A DNA stretch of 64,000 bases from contig NZ_LMMA01000009.1 in the NCBI RefSeq assembly GCF_001422725.1, positions 1 to 64,000 on the forward strand. The letters run 5' to 3'. This DNA is from Flavobacterium sp. Leaf82 (GTDB lineage Bacteria > Bacteroidota > Bacteroidia > Flavobacteriales > Flavobacteriaceae). The number at the start of each line of letters is the position of its first letter. Position 1 is the stretch's first letter. Of the stretch, positions 50,344-58,578 are shown one piece after another. The notes under the pieces are model-generated. The model searched no databases and was not told the origin of the DNA. It saw only the letters and a program-made list of their open reading frames with translations. The translations under genes and the position numbers were made by a program.

Positions 50344-51660
50344 TTAATATTTAAGCCATTTATACAATTCTTTCCAGGTTGGTTTTTTGCCGTACATTAA
50401 AATACCAATTCGGTAAATTTTAGCGGCGAACCAAACTACAAGGAAAAACGTAGCAAACAATAATGATACCGAAATTGCGATTTGCCACCACGGCACGCCA
50501 AACGGAAGTCGCATTAACATTACAATTGGCGAGGTTAACGGAATCATCGAAAATATCACTGCAATTGTTCCGTGTGGATCATTTACAACTGTAAAAAATC
50601 CGATGTAAACACTTAAAATAAGTGGCATTAAAATAGGCAACAGAAACTGTTGCGAATCAGTTTGATTGTCAACTGCAGCTCCAATTGCTGCATAAAAGGA
50701 ACTATATAAAAAGTAACCTCCTATAAAATAAATTACAAATCCAATTAAGATACTTGCGATTGGCAAATTCCATAATTCGCTAATATACATTTGGGCACTT
50801 CCGGACATTTCGTTTTGCGCAGACTGCATTAATTCAGGTGAAATTCTGGCTGTTGGACCCACATTTACTCCAAAAAAAGAGGAAGCAGCAAACATTAAAG
50901 TTAAACCAATAATGGCCCAAATAATAAATTGTAACAACCCTGCAAGAGATGTCCCAATGATTTTACCTATCATTAACTGAAACGGTTTTACAGATGAAAT
51001 AATGATCTCTATAATTCGGTTTGTTTTTTCTTCGATTACGCTTCTCATTACCATGTTTCCGTAGATAATAATGAACATCATAATCAAATATCCAAATGCT
51101 CCGCCAATTCCTATTTTAATTTCATTTAATCCTTTCAGACTTTCTTCGCCAGAAGCTTTTATCAAATGCATATTTACAGCTGATTGTGCTTTTTGAATGG
51201 CCAAAGTATCCAGCTTTGCTGTTTCAAGATTTATCTTTGTTATTTTCTCGCCAATAACGTCCTGCGTTTTTTCGATAAATGAAATACTTGGACTATTATT
51301 CGAAATAAATTCAATTTTACTTTCTAAATCTTTTAAGTTATTTGTTTTTGGAATAATAATTAAACCATCAAAATTTTCATTTGTAATGCTGTCTTTTAAT
51401 GCTTTTACATCAATTTCAGATAAATTCAAATATTTAAAGGCGGCTTCTTTTTTATTCTGTTTTACAAAATCATTTGCAAACAAACCTGTTTCATCATGAA
51501 TTGCAATGCGTTTGGTTTCGGCTTTCATCGAACTCAAATACCCAATAAACCCAGCTATTGCCACAAACAATAATGGACTTAAAAAAGTCATGACAACAAA
51601 AGATTTATTACGAACTTTTGCAATAAACTCTCTTTTTATAATCAACGAAATAATACTCAT
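50344..51660 (-). CDS. ABC transporter permease, NatB type
   Basis: A 438-residue membrane protein of the ABC-2 group. The N-terminus IKREFIAKVRNKSFVVMTFLSPLLFVAIAGFIGYLSS is the NatB/YhaP-type first helix. A periplasmic domain of about 180 residues (NDFVKQNKKEAAFKYLN ... IEKTQDVIG) follows. The remaining helices start with GYLIMMFIIIYGNMVMRSVIEEKTNRIIEIIISSVKPFQLMIGKIIGTSLAGLLQF, where the EKTNRI..EII..S motif is typical, and end with LSVYIGFFTVVNDPHGTIAVIFSMIPLTSPIVMLMRLPFG. It works with the ATPase encoded upstream (51761-52681). Likely exports ions, small molecules or peptides. Confidence 0.92.
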   Translation of the reverse strand: MSIISLIIKREFIAKVRNKSFVVMTFLSPLLFVAIAGFIGYLSSMKAETKRIAIHDETGLFANDFVKQNKKEAAFKYLNLSEIDVKALKDSITNENFDGLIIIPKTNNLKDLESKIEFISNNSPSISFIEKTQDVIGEKITKINLETAKLDTLAIQKAQSAVNMHLIKASGEESLKGLNEIKIGIGGAFGYLIMMFIIIYGNMVMRSVIEEKTNRIIEIIISSVKPFQLMIGKIIGTSLAGLLQFIIWAIIGLTLMFAASSFFGVNVGPTARISPELMQSAQNEMSGSAQMYISELWNLPIASILIGFVIYFIGGYFLYSSFYAAIGAAVDNQTDSQQFLLPILMPLILSVYIGFFTVVNDPHGTIAVIFSMIPLTSPIVMLMRLPFGVPWWQIAISVSLLFATFFLVVWFAAKIYRIGILMYGKKPTWKELYKWLKY

Positions 51661-51661
51661 T

Positions 51662-51763
51662 TTTTAGATTAATTAGATTTTTAGACTTTTTTAGATTATT
51701 AGATTTTTTTAGATTTCCAGATTCAGTCTAAGAATCTAAGAAATCTAACGATCTAAAAATCTA
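51662..51763. repeat. TAGATTTTTAGA inverted repeat between ABC genes
   Basis: Tandem TTAGATTAATTAGATTTTTAGA words (from 51662) are followed by AAGAAATCTAACGATCTAAAAATCT words in opposite sense (to 51763). Same family as 925-1031 and 57131-57165. Confidence 0.6.
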
Positions 51764-52681
51764 TCCGGTTACTGTTTGAATAAAAATATCGTTTACACTT
51801 GGTATTTTTTCCACGAAATGCGTTACTTGTCCTCTTTGAGTCAGTATATTTAATAACTCATTTGGAGTCGAATTTCCAATTTGAATATCTAATTTCAAAT
51901 CATCATTTAAGGATTTAAAATTTGCCGGCGAAACCGTGAATTTTTGTGTAATATCATACATCAAACCTTCGACATTACTGGTCAAAATTCCAACTTCGAA
52001 ACTATTGGTCCTAAACTGACGTTTTACATCGCTTAGTTTTCCTTCGATTAATTTGTTCGATTTATGAATTAAGGCAATATGATCGCAAAGTTCCTCAACA
52101 CTTTCCATACGATGTGTCGAAAAGATAATTGTAGCTCCTTGTTCTTTTAATGCTAAAATTTCGTCTTTGATAACATTGGCATTTACAGGATCAAATCCGG
52201 AGAAAGGTTCATCAAAAATCAATAGTTTAGGTTTATGCAATACACAAACCACAAACTGAATTTTTTGCGCCATTCCTTTAGAAAGTTCCTGGATCTTTTT
52301 ATTCCACCAACCCTGAATTCCCAAACGATCAAACCAATATTCTAATTGCACTTTTGCTTCGGCTTTAGAAAGTCCTTTCATTTGTGCCAAATACAAACAT
52401 TGTTCACCAACTTTCATAGAAGTATACAATCCTCTCTCTTCAGGAAGATATCCAATAGTTTGTACGTGTTTTGGCTGCAATTTTTCTCCATCCAGAATTA
52501 TTTCGCCACTATCCGGCAAAGTAATTTGATTGATGATTCGTATAAGGGAAGTTTTTCCAGCTCCATTGGGTCCTAATAAGCCGTAAATACTGCCTTTTGG
52601 TACATTTAATGAAACTTCGTTAAGCGCTACATAATCACCGTATTGTTTTACGACTTTATGTACTTCGAGTAAGTTGCTCAT
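51761..52681 (-). CDS. ABC transporter ATP-binding protein, NatA type
   Basis: A 306-residue ATPase partner for the NatB-like permease gene directly downstream on the same strand. Walker A LLGPNGAGKTSLIR (about 34-47), Q-loop GYLPEERGLY (with the NatA-typical EERGLY), signature ELSKGMAQKIQ (LSKGM), Walker B LLIFDEPFSGFDP and H-loop ISTHRM-like FSTHRMES are visible. A C-terminal extension of about 90 residues follows, as in NatA/DRA-type exporters. Substrate is not known. The start ATG is at 52681. Confidence 0.94.
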   Translation of the reverse strand: MSNLLEVHKVVKQYGDYVALNEVSLNVPKGSIYGLLGPNGAGKTSLIRIINQITLPDSGEIILDGEKLQPKHVQTIGYLPEERGLYTSMKVGEQCLYLAQMKGLSKAEAKVQLEYWFDRLGIQGWWNKKIQELSKGMAQKIQFVVCVLHKPKLLIFDEPFSGFDPVNANVIKDEILALKEQGATIIFSTHRMESVEELCDHIALIHKSNKLIEGKLSDVKRQFRTNSFEVGILTSNVEGLMYDITQKFTVSPANFKSLNDDLKLDIQIGNSTPNELLNILTQRGQVTHFVEKIPSVNDIFIQTVTG

Positions 52682-52845
52682 GCTATATTTAAGATTTTCA
52701 GCTTCAGTTTGATCATTATGATCAACAGCCTGTAAAAGTAAATAATTCGAAGCGAATCTTTGTATAATTACGCAAAAAACCCATTCTAAATTTGCATTAG
52801 AATGGGTTTTAAAATTTATTTGCTTCTTTTTAGAAAAAGTTTAGC

Positions 52846-53961
52846 TTATGAAAACATATCTTTTACTTTCTCAAAAAATGATTTTTCTGATTTTTCAGGG
52901 CTCGGAATAAAATGTTCGTCGTTTAAAGCATTTTCAAAAAACTGTTTTTGCTCTTTATTCAACGTTTTTGGTGTCCAAACATTTACGTGAACTAATAAAT
53001 CTCCGCTTCCGTAACCGTTTATACTTGGAATACCTTTTCCTTTTAATCTTAAAATTTTTCCGGATTGAATTCCTTCTTCTAACTTAATACGAACTTTTCC
53101 GTTTATGGCTTCAATATCTTTAGAAACTCCTAAGACTGCTTCCGGGAAACTAATGTACAAATCATAATGAACATTTTCACCTTCACGTTTCAGGAATTCG
53201 TGCTCTAATTCTTCGATAGCTACAATTAAATCACCAGGAATACTATTTCCGGGAGCATCGTTTCCTTTGTTAGAAACTTTCAATTGCATACCATCAACAA
53301 CTCCAGCAGGAATTTTGATTGATACTGTTTCATCTTCCTGAACCATTCCTTGTGCATCTGCCTCAGAAGGTCTTTTATCTAAAATCTGACCAGAACCTCC
53401 ACAAGTAGGACAAGTAGATGCAGATTGCATTCTTCCTAAAATTGTATTGGTTACACGCATTACTTGTCCCTGACCGTTACAAGTAGAACACGTTTTGTAT
53501 GTAACGCCTTTAGCCTGAACTTTACGTTTTACTTTTACTTTTTTCTCAACACCATTTGCAATTTCTTCTAAAGTCAATTTTACTTTAATTCGAAGATTGC
53601 TTCCTTTAGCACGACGAGGACCACCGCCTCCGCCTCCGCCGAAACCTCCAAATCCACCACCAAAAATATCACCAAACTGGCTGAAGATGTCATCCATATT
53701 CATACCGCCGTGGCCACCACCACCAAAACCTCCGGAACCATCAAAAGCCTGATGTCCGTATTGATCGTATTTAGCTTTTTTGTTAGGATCGCTTAGAACT
53801 TCATAAGCTTCTGCCGCTAATTTAAAGTTTTCTTCTGCCTCTTTGTCGCCTGGATTTTTATCCGGGTGATATTTCAACGCACTTTTTCGGTACGCTTTTT
53901 TAATTTCGGCAGCATCAGCATTTTTTGAAATGCCTAGTATTTCGTAAAAATCTTTTTTCAT
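52846..53961 (-). CDS. dnaJ: Chaperone protein DnaJ
   Basis: Co-chaperone of DnaK. The J-domain is MKKDFYEILGISKNADAAEIKKAYRKSALKYHPDKNPGDKEA (HPD at about 34-36), followed by a Gly-rich linker (about 72-118). Only two CxxCxGxG motifs, CSTCNGQG and CPTCGGSG, are visible in the zinc region (about 155-195), where the canonical protein has four. The intervening segment VMRVTNTILGRMQSASTC replaces the other two. C-terminal substrate-binding domains follow. At 371 residues it is near full length. It is the second gene after grpE on the minus strand (91 bp apart), so both respond to the same heat-shock promoter. Confidence 0.96.
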   Translation of the reverse strand: MKKDFYEILGISKNADAAEIKKAYRKSALKYHPDKNPGDKEAEENFKLAAEAYEVLSDPNKKAKYDQYGHQAFDGSGGFGGGGHGGMNMDDIFSQFGDIFGGGFGGFGGGGGGGPRRAKGSNLRIKVKLTLEEIANGVEKKVKVKRKVQAKGVTYKTCSTCNGQGQVMRVTNTILGRMQSASTCPTCGGSGQILDKRPSEADAQGMVQEDETVSIKIPAGVVDGMQLKVSNKGNDAPGNSIPGDLIVAIEELEHEFLKREGENVHYDLYISFPEAVLGVSKDIEAINGKVRIKLEEGIQSGKILRLKGKGIPSINGYGSGDLLVHVNVWTPKTLNKEQKQFFENALNDEHFIPSPEKSEKSFFEKVKDMFS

Positions 53962-54052
53962 AATTTAGGTTAAATTCCATCCCGAAATTATCAGGATAAA
54001 TTCCAAAATCCAATTCTTAAAAAATTGATATTCAGAATCTAATTTACATTTT

Positions 54053-54631
54053 TTAGTTTCCGATAACCACTTTAGGGAAACGAATAATTTTGTCTCCTAA
54101 TTTGTATCCTTTTTCAATAACGTCAACAATTTTCCCTTTTAATTTATCAGACGGAGCTGGAATTTGGGTAATTGCCTCAGCAAAATCAGCATTAAAAGCA
54201 TCACCTGCTCTTACTTCAACTTGCTCTAAGCCTTTAGATACTAAAGTACTTTTTAGTTTTTCATGAATCAACTCTACTCCTTTTTTCAAGTTTTCATCGT
54301 CAGATTTATTGATTTCTACAGCCGCTCTGTCAAAATCATCCAAAACAGGAAGCATTGCTAACAAAACTTCTTGGTTTGCTGTTTTAAACAAATCGATACG
54401 CTCTTTTGAAGTTCTTTTTTTGTAATTTTCAAATTCAGCAAATAATCTCAAAAACTTATCTTTTTCTTTTGCCAAGTCTTGAGCCAATTGCTCTTCAACA
54501 CTTAATTCTTCAACAATTAATTGTTCACCGTTGGCGTTGTTCTCTAACGTTACATCATCTAATTCCTGATCGAACTCTGTATTTTCCGTAGTCATATTAC
54601 TTTTATTTTTAAAAATATTTTTAAACTTCAT
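54053..54631 (-). CDS. grpE: Nucleotide exchange factor GrpE
   Basis: DnaK nucleotide exchange factor. After an acidic N-terminal stretch (ENTEFDQELDDVTLEN) come a long coiled coil (ELSVEEQLAQDLAKEKDKFLRLFAEFENYKKRTSKERIDLFK), the four-helix part LLAMLPVLDDFDRA and the C-terminal beta wing (VEVRAGDAFNADFAEAITQIP, KGYKLGDKIIRFPKVVIGN). The GrpE signature DKIIRxxxV is complete. The 192-residue length is normal. ATG 54631 is kept because it lies about 20 nt after a good promoter; ATG 54595 (MTTENTEFDQ) is a possible later start. Confidence 0.95.
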   Translation of the reverse strand: MKFKNIFKNKSNMTTENTEFDQELDDVTLENNANGEQLIVEELSVEEQLAQDLAKEKDKFLRLFAEFENYKKRTSKERIDLFKTANQEVLLAMLPVLDDFDRAAVEINKSDDENLKKGVELIHEKLKSTLVSKGLEQVEVRAGDAFNADFAEAITQIPAPSDKLKGKIVDVIEKGYKLGDKIIRFPKVVIGN

Positions 54632-54654
54632 TTTTTATTCTTTCTGTTGGATTG

Positions 54655-54686
54655 CAAAAGTACTGCCAAATCTTTCAAAATGTCAA
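54655..54686 (-). promoter_or_regulatory. grpE-dnaJ promoter
   Basis: On the minus strand TTG (54684-54686) is followed by 21 nt and TACTTTTG (54655-54662). This matches TTG-N19/21-TAnnTTTG. Transcription would begin about 20 nt before ATG 54631. Confidence 0.72.
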
Positions 54687-54888
54687 ATTGTCACTTTATT
54701 ACAATTGAGTCTTTTAAAAAGGCAAATTTAATCTCACAAAATTTAATACAATTTTAAGACTATTACGTTTTAGTTTGTAGTATATTTGAGATCCAAATTG
54801 GAAATCAAAATTTATTACCTATCAAAATTGAATTTAAGGGTTGGCCTCGGCTTCATAAATAATTATTAATTCAAGTTTACCTTATATT

Positions 54889-54926
54889 AAAAAAAGCTTC
54901 GCCTATTTCAGACGAAGCTTTTTTTT
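54889..54926 (-). terminator. Bidirectional terminator hairpin after tRNA-Trp
   Basis: AAAAAAAGCTTCG (54889-54901) and CGAAGCTTTTTTT (54913-54925) pair perfectly, and the A- and T-tracts allow termination in both directions. It lies downstream of the minus-strand tRNA-Trp and upstream of grpE. Confidence 0.85.
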
Positions 54927-55106
54927 TATGATTTTTGACAAAAAAATTTACCGCAAAGAACGCTAAGTTTTTTACTCTTAGCTTTTAAAAAAAGAAAAAG
55001 CTCGCAAAGCTTTATATTGATTTAGCTTTGCGAACCTTTTCTTTTTTCTTAAAAATATCTTAGATAAATTCCTTGCGCTCTTTACGGTAAAAAATAAATC
55101 TCATTG

Positions 55107-55177
55107 CACGGGCGGAGGGATTCGAACCCCCATCAACGGTTTTGGAGACCGCTATTCTACCCTTGAACTACGCCCGT
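55107..55177 (-). tRNA. tRNA-Trp (anticodon CCA)
   Basis: A 71-nt cloverleaf reads on the minus strand. The acceptor stem is ACGGGCG/CGCCCGT (55171-55177 with 55108-55114), discriminator base G. The D-arm is GTTC/GAAT, the anticodon stem GCGGT/ACCGT with loop CTCCAAA, giving anticodon CCA for UGG, and the T-arm is GGGGG TTCGAAT CCCTC. The CCA tail is not encoded (the next bases give CAA). It stands alone, surrounded by CGCAAAG repeats, not beside secE-nusG where a tRNA-Trp is common in this phylum. Confidence 0.95.
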
Positions 55178-55696
55178 AACTTAAGGCCGCAAATTAAATG
55201 CTTTTTTTTCTTTCTCACCAACTATTTCACGCAAATTTCAAAAAGTTTTAAGCAGATAAACGCCAGGATTTATTAACACAATCACTTTCAGAACTTTGTG
55301 AATTTTACGTTTTTTTAATCAAAACAAAATCTTTGCGAATTAACCGCAAAGGTCGCTAAGATTTTTAAAAGTATGGTTTTATAAAAACACAAAGCTCGCA
55401 AAGCTTTGTATTGATCTGGCTTTGCGAACTTTGTGTTTTCTATGCGTGAAGTAAAATTAAATCTTAGAACACTTATGATTAATCTGCCACGAATTCACGA
55501 ATTATTTATCGACATTAAGCTCAAAATTTTGTGAATTAACCGCAAAGGTCGCTAAGATTTTAAAAGTATGGTTTTATAAAAACACAAAGTTCGCAATCCC
55601 GATAGCTATCGGGATTGTATTGATCTAGCTTTGCGAACTTTGTGTTTTCTATGCGTGAAGTAAAATTAAATTTTAGCGCACTTTGCGGTTAAACTC
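55178..55696. repeat. Gene-free repeat tract: 125-bp duplication, one copy with inserted palindrome
   Basis: Two near-identical copies of a CGCAAAG element lie at about 55337-55463 and 55533-55672. Both contain ACCGCAAAGGTCGCTAAG, AGTATGGTTTTATAAAAACAC, CTTTGCGAACTTTGTGTTTTC and TATGCGTGAAGTAAAATTAAA. Copy 2 has a perfect 24-nt palindrome at 55594-55617 (CAATCCCGATAGCTATCGGG and so on) where copy 1 has only AGCT. Between the copies a half element GCCACGAATTCACGAATTA (near 55488) is seen. No gene. Confidence 0.8.
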
Positions 55697-57124
55697 TTAT
55701 GTCAATAAAGTAGCTTTTAATCCTTCAAAATCAACAGAGATTTGCTCGCCTGAAACCAGGTTTTTAAGCGAATATGAATTTGATGCAATTTCTTGTTCTC
55801 CGGCGATTACTGCAAACGGAATCAAGCGTTTATCTGCATACTGAAATTGTTTTCCCACTTTTACATTATCAGGATACAATTCTACTTTTATATTTTCTTG
55901 TCTTAATTTCTGGATTGCCTGCGACGCGTATAAAGCCTCGGCATCTCCGTAATTAATAAACAATGCTTTTGATGTCGCTGCAACAGTTTCCGGGAATAAT
56001 TGTAATTCTTCCAGAACAAGATAAATACGATCCAGACCGAAAGAAATTCCGACACCACTCATATTTTTCAATCCAAAAATACCAGTAAGATCATCATATC
56101 TTCCGCCACCACCAATAGATCCCATCGAAACGTTTTTTGGCGCGGCTACTTCAAAAATAGCTCCTGTATAATAGTTTAATCCACGAGCAAGCGTTACATC
56201 AAGATCTAAAGTTGCTGTTGCCAAACCTAAAGTTGTCACATTGTCACAAATAAATTTCAACTCCTCTACTCCTTTCATTCCTTCTTCGGATTCTGCTAAT
56301 AAATCTGAAAGCTGGCTAATTTTATCCGAAAAAGTTCCTGTAAAACTAAAAAGCGGCTGAACTTTTACCAAAGCATCTTCGGCAATACCTTTTTCGATCA
56401 TTTCTTTTTTTACACCGTCTTCACCAATTTTATCCAGCTTATCCAGAGCTACTGTAAAATCGATCAACTTATCTGATGCTCCGATAACTTCAGCAATTCC
56501 GGATAATATTTTTCTGTTATTGATTTTAATTGTTACACCTTCTAAACCTAAAGAGGTAAAAACTGTATCATATAATTGAACCAATTCTACTTCCTGCCAC
56601 AATGATTTTGAACCTACAACATCAGCATCACATTGATAAAACTCTCTGTAACGACCTCTTTGCGGTCTGTCAGCTCTCCAAACCGGTTGAATCTGGTATC
56701 TTTTAAATGGAAATTCAATTTCGTTTTGGTGCTGCACCACGTATCTTGCAAACGGAACGGTTAGATCGTAACGTAAAGCTTTTTCAGAAATTTTCCCTGT
56801 AAATTTATTCAGCTCAATTCTTTGACTTAAATCAATAGTTTCAGCCGAATTAACTTGTAAAGATTCTATAGATTCCGGCAATTCAATTTTATTTTTATTG
56901 AAGAAAAAATTCCCTGAGTTCAATATTTTAAAAATCAAGCGATCACCTTCTTCGCCGTATTTCCCCATTAAGGTATCTGAATTTTCAAACGAAGGGGTCT
57001 CTATCGGTTGAAAACCAAATTTCTCGAAATTATTTTTTATTGCCTGAATTATATATTGACGTTTTGACACCTCTGCAGGTGAAAAATCTCTTGTTCCTTG
57101 TGGAATACTTGGTTTTGAAGCCAT
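55697..57124 (-). CDS. hisS: Histidyl-tRNA synthetase
   Basis: Class II aminoacyl-tRNA synthetase charging tRNA-His. N-terminus KPSIPQGTRDFSPAEVSKRQYI has the GTRD motif 1 start, ALRYDLTVPFARYV and KRYQIQPVWRADRPQRGRYREFYQCDADVVG form motif 2, and the HisRS-specific ARGLNYYTGAIFEV and GSIGGGGRYDDLTGIFG regions and GISFGLDRIYLVLE (motif 3) follow. The anticodon-binding domain is about 375-475. The 475-residue length fits. Its transcript runs toward the tRNA-Trp gene, with the repeat tract between them. Confidence 0.97.
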   Translation of the reverse strand: MASKPSIPQGTRDFSPAEVSKRQYIIQAIKNNFEKFGFQPIETPSFENSDTLMGKYGEEGDRLIFKILNSGNFFFNKNKIELPESIESLQVNSAETIDLSQRIELNKFTGKISEKALRYDLTVPFARYVVQHQNEIEFPFKRYQIQPVWRADRPQRGRYREFYQCDADVVGSKSLWQEVELVQLYDTVFTSLGLEGVTIKINNRKILSGIAEVIGASDKLIDFTVALDKLDKIGEDGVKKEMIEKGIAEDALVKVQPLFSFTGTFSDKISQLSDLLAESEEGMKGVEELKFICDNVTTLGLATATLDLDVTLARGLNYYTGAIFEVAAPKNVSMGSIGGGGRYDDLTGIFGLKNMSGVGISFGLDRIYLVLEELQLFPETVAATSKALFINYGDAEALYASQAIQKLRQENIKVELYPDNVKVGKQFQYADKRLIPFAVIAGEQEIASNSYSLKNLVSGEQISVDFEGLKATLLT

Positions 57125-57130
57125 CTTTTT

Positions 57131-57165
57131 TATTTTAGATTGTTGATTTTAGATTTTAGATTCCT
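57131..57165. repeat. Half element of TAGATTTTAGATT family
   Basis: TTTTAGATTGTTGATTTTAG and continuing ATTTTAGATTCC lie just upstream of the hisS start. Only one arm is visible, unlike at 925-1031. Confidence 0.5.
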
Positions 57166-57303
57166 TGAAAACTTACCTCTAAATTCTTTAACATTATTTT
57201 CTTTTAATTTTAATCGTCCGCAAATATCTAACTTTTTAAAATAAATAATATGAGTTCGAAAACAAACTTGTAACAAAAAACGTATTTTCGTGACAAATTG
57301 GTC

Positions 57304-58548
57304 ATGATGCTAAAATTATTTAAAGAAAATATCCGAATTGCTTTTGGTTCTATCAAAACACAATTGTTGCGTACTATTCTTACTGTATTAATTATCGCTA
57401 TAGGGATTACGGCTTTGGTAGGAATCCTGACTGTTGTGACGGCGCTTGAAAACACAATTTCGACAAATTTTGCTTCTATGGGAGCAAATACTTTCAATAT
57501 TAACCAATACGAAAACAATCTTAAAAACCGCGGAAGTAACGAGCGTGAAATCGTAAACCCGATTATTTCCTACCCGGAAGCGGTTGCTTTTAAGAATAAA
57601 TACAGATATCCTTTTACAGAAACTTCGCTGTCTTTTACCGCAACAAAAACTGCAGAAGTAAAATATGTAGATAAAAAAACAGATCCGGAAATCAGCGTTC
57701 TTGGTGTCGATGAACATTTTATCTCTAACTCAGGTTTAGAAATAAGTTCTGGTCGCAGTTTTAATCAGTTTGACATTGAAAACAATACCTATTCCTGCGT
57801 TGTAGGATCAGATTTTGAAAAAGGTTTATTAAAAGACGTAAATCCAATCGATAAAATAATTTCTATTCGTGGTGCTCGTTTTAAAGTTATTGGAGTTCTA
57901 AAAGAAAAAGGATCAACGTTTGGAAACAGTCAGGATTTACGCGTTTTAATCCCGATACAAGTAGCAAGATCTTTATTTACGGCGCCAAATATCAATTATA
58001 CGTTAAGTGTAATGGTTGCTAAAAAAGAACTTCTTGACGAAGCTATCGATAACGCCACAAGTACGATGCGAAGAGTACGAAAATTGAGTCCTATTCGTGA
58101 TAATAATTTCGGAATTGGGCGTAGCGATGATTTGATAAACCGTATTCTGGGAATCACAAAATATTTAGGCTGGGCGTCCTGGATTATTAGTGTTATCACT
58201 ATTTTAGGATCTTCTATCGCGTTGATGAATATTATGATTGTTTCGGTTACAGAACGTACGCGAGAAATAGGTGTTAGAAAAGCTTTGGGCGCAAAAAAAA
58301 TAACAATCGCTGTTCAGTTTTTTATCGAAACTTTACTGATTGGACAAATTGGGGGTTTGATTGGTATTGTAATCGGAATTCTTTTGGGTTTTGCCATCGC
58401 AACCGCAATGAGTTTTGTGTTTGTAGTGCCGTGGGTGGCTATTTTTGCAGCATTTGCAACTAGTTTTACCGTTGCAATTGTTTCTGGTTTATATCCCGCG
58501 ATTAAAGCGTCTCAATTAGATCCTATTGAAGCTTTGCGTTATGAGTAA
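57304..58548 (+). CDS. MacB/FtsX-type ABC transporter permease
   Basis: A permease of about 414 residues of the MacB superfamily. One N-terminal membrane helix (TQLLRTILTVLIIAIGITALVGILTVVTALENTI) is followed by a large periplasmic MacB_PCD domain (about 45-255; LGVDEHFISNSGLEISSGRSF, YSCVVGSDFEKGL) and three C-terminal helices with the FtsX motif IMIVSVTERTREIGVRKALGAKK and LYPAIKASQLDPIEALRYE. The frame starts at TTG 57298, but ATG 57304 (or the adjacent ATG 57307) is preferred. No ATPase lies next to it. The stand-alone ATPase at 224-910 is the right type but far away. Confidence 0.93.
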   Translation: MMLKLFKENIRIAFGSIKTQLLRTILTVLIIAIGITALVGILTVVTALENTISTNFASMGANTFNINQYENNLKNRGSNEREIVNPIISYPEAVAFKNKYRYPFTETSLSFTATKTAEVKYVDKKTDPEISVLGVDEHFISNSGLEISSGRSFNQFDIENNTYSCVVGSDFEKGLLKDVNPIDKIISIRGARFKVIGVLKEKGSTFGNSQDLRVLIPIQVARSLFTAPNINYTLSVMVAKKELLDEAIDNATSTMRRVRKLSPIRDNNFGIGRSDDLINRILGITKYLGWASWIISVITILGSSIALMNIMIVSVTERTREIGVRKALGAKKITIAVQFFIETLLIGQIGGLIGIVIGILLGFAIATAMSFVFVVPWVAIFAAFATSFTVAIVSGLYPAIKASQLDPIEALRYE

Positions 58549-58578
58549 TTTCATGGCTTTTAATTCATGACTGGATTA

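Larger units (their letters stand above)
54632..55106. other. Gene-free stretch upstream of grpE with promoter, terminator and CGCAAAG repeat
   Basis: In order on the + strand: the grpE promoter (54655-54686), AT-rich filler, a 13-bp terminator hairpin (54889-54926), then a CGCAAAG-type inverted repeat. The outer words of that repeat are TTTACCGCAAAGAACGCTAAG (from 54949) and CTTGCGCTCTTTACGGTAAA (to 55093), and an inner pair is AAAGCTCGCAAAGCTTTA / TTTAGCTTTGCGAACCTTTT. No protein gene fits. It ends at the tRNA gene. Confidence 0.65.
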
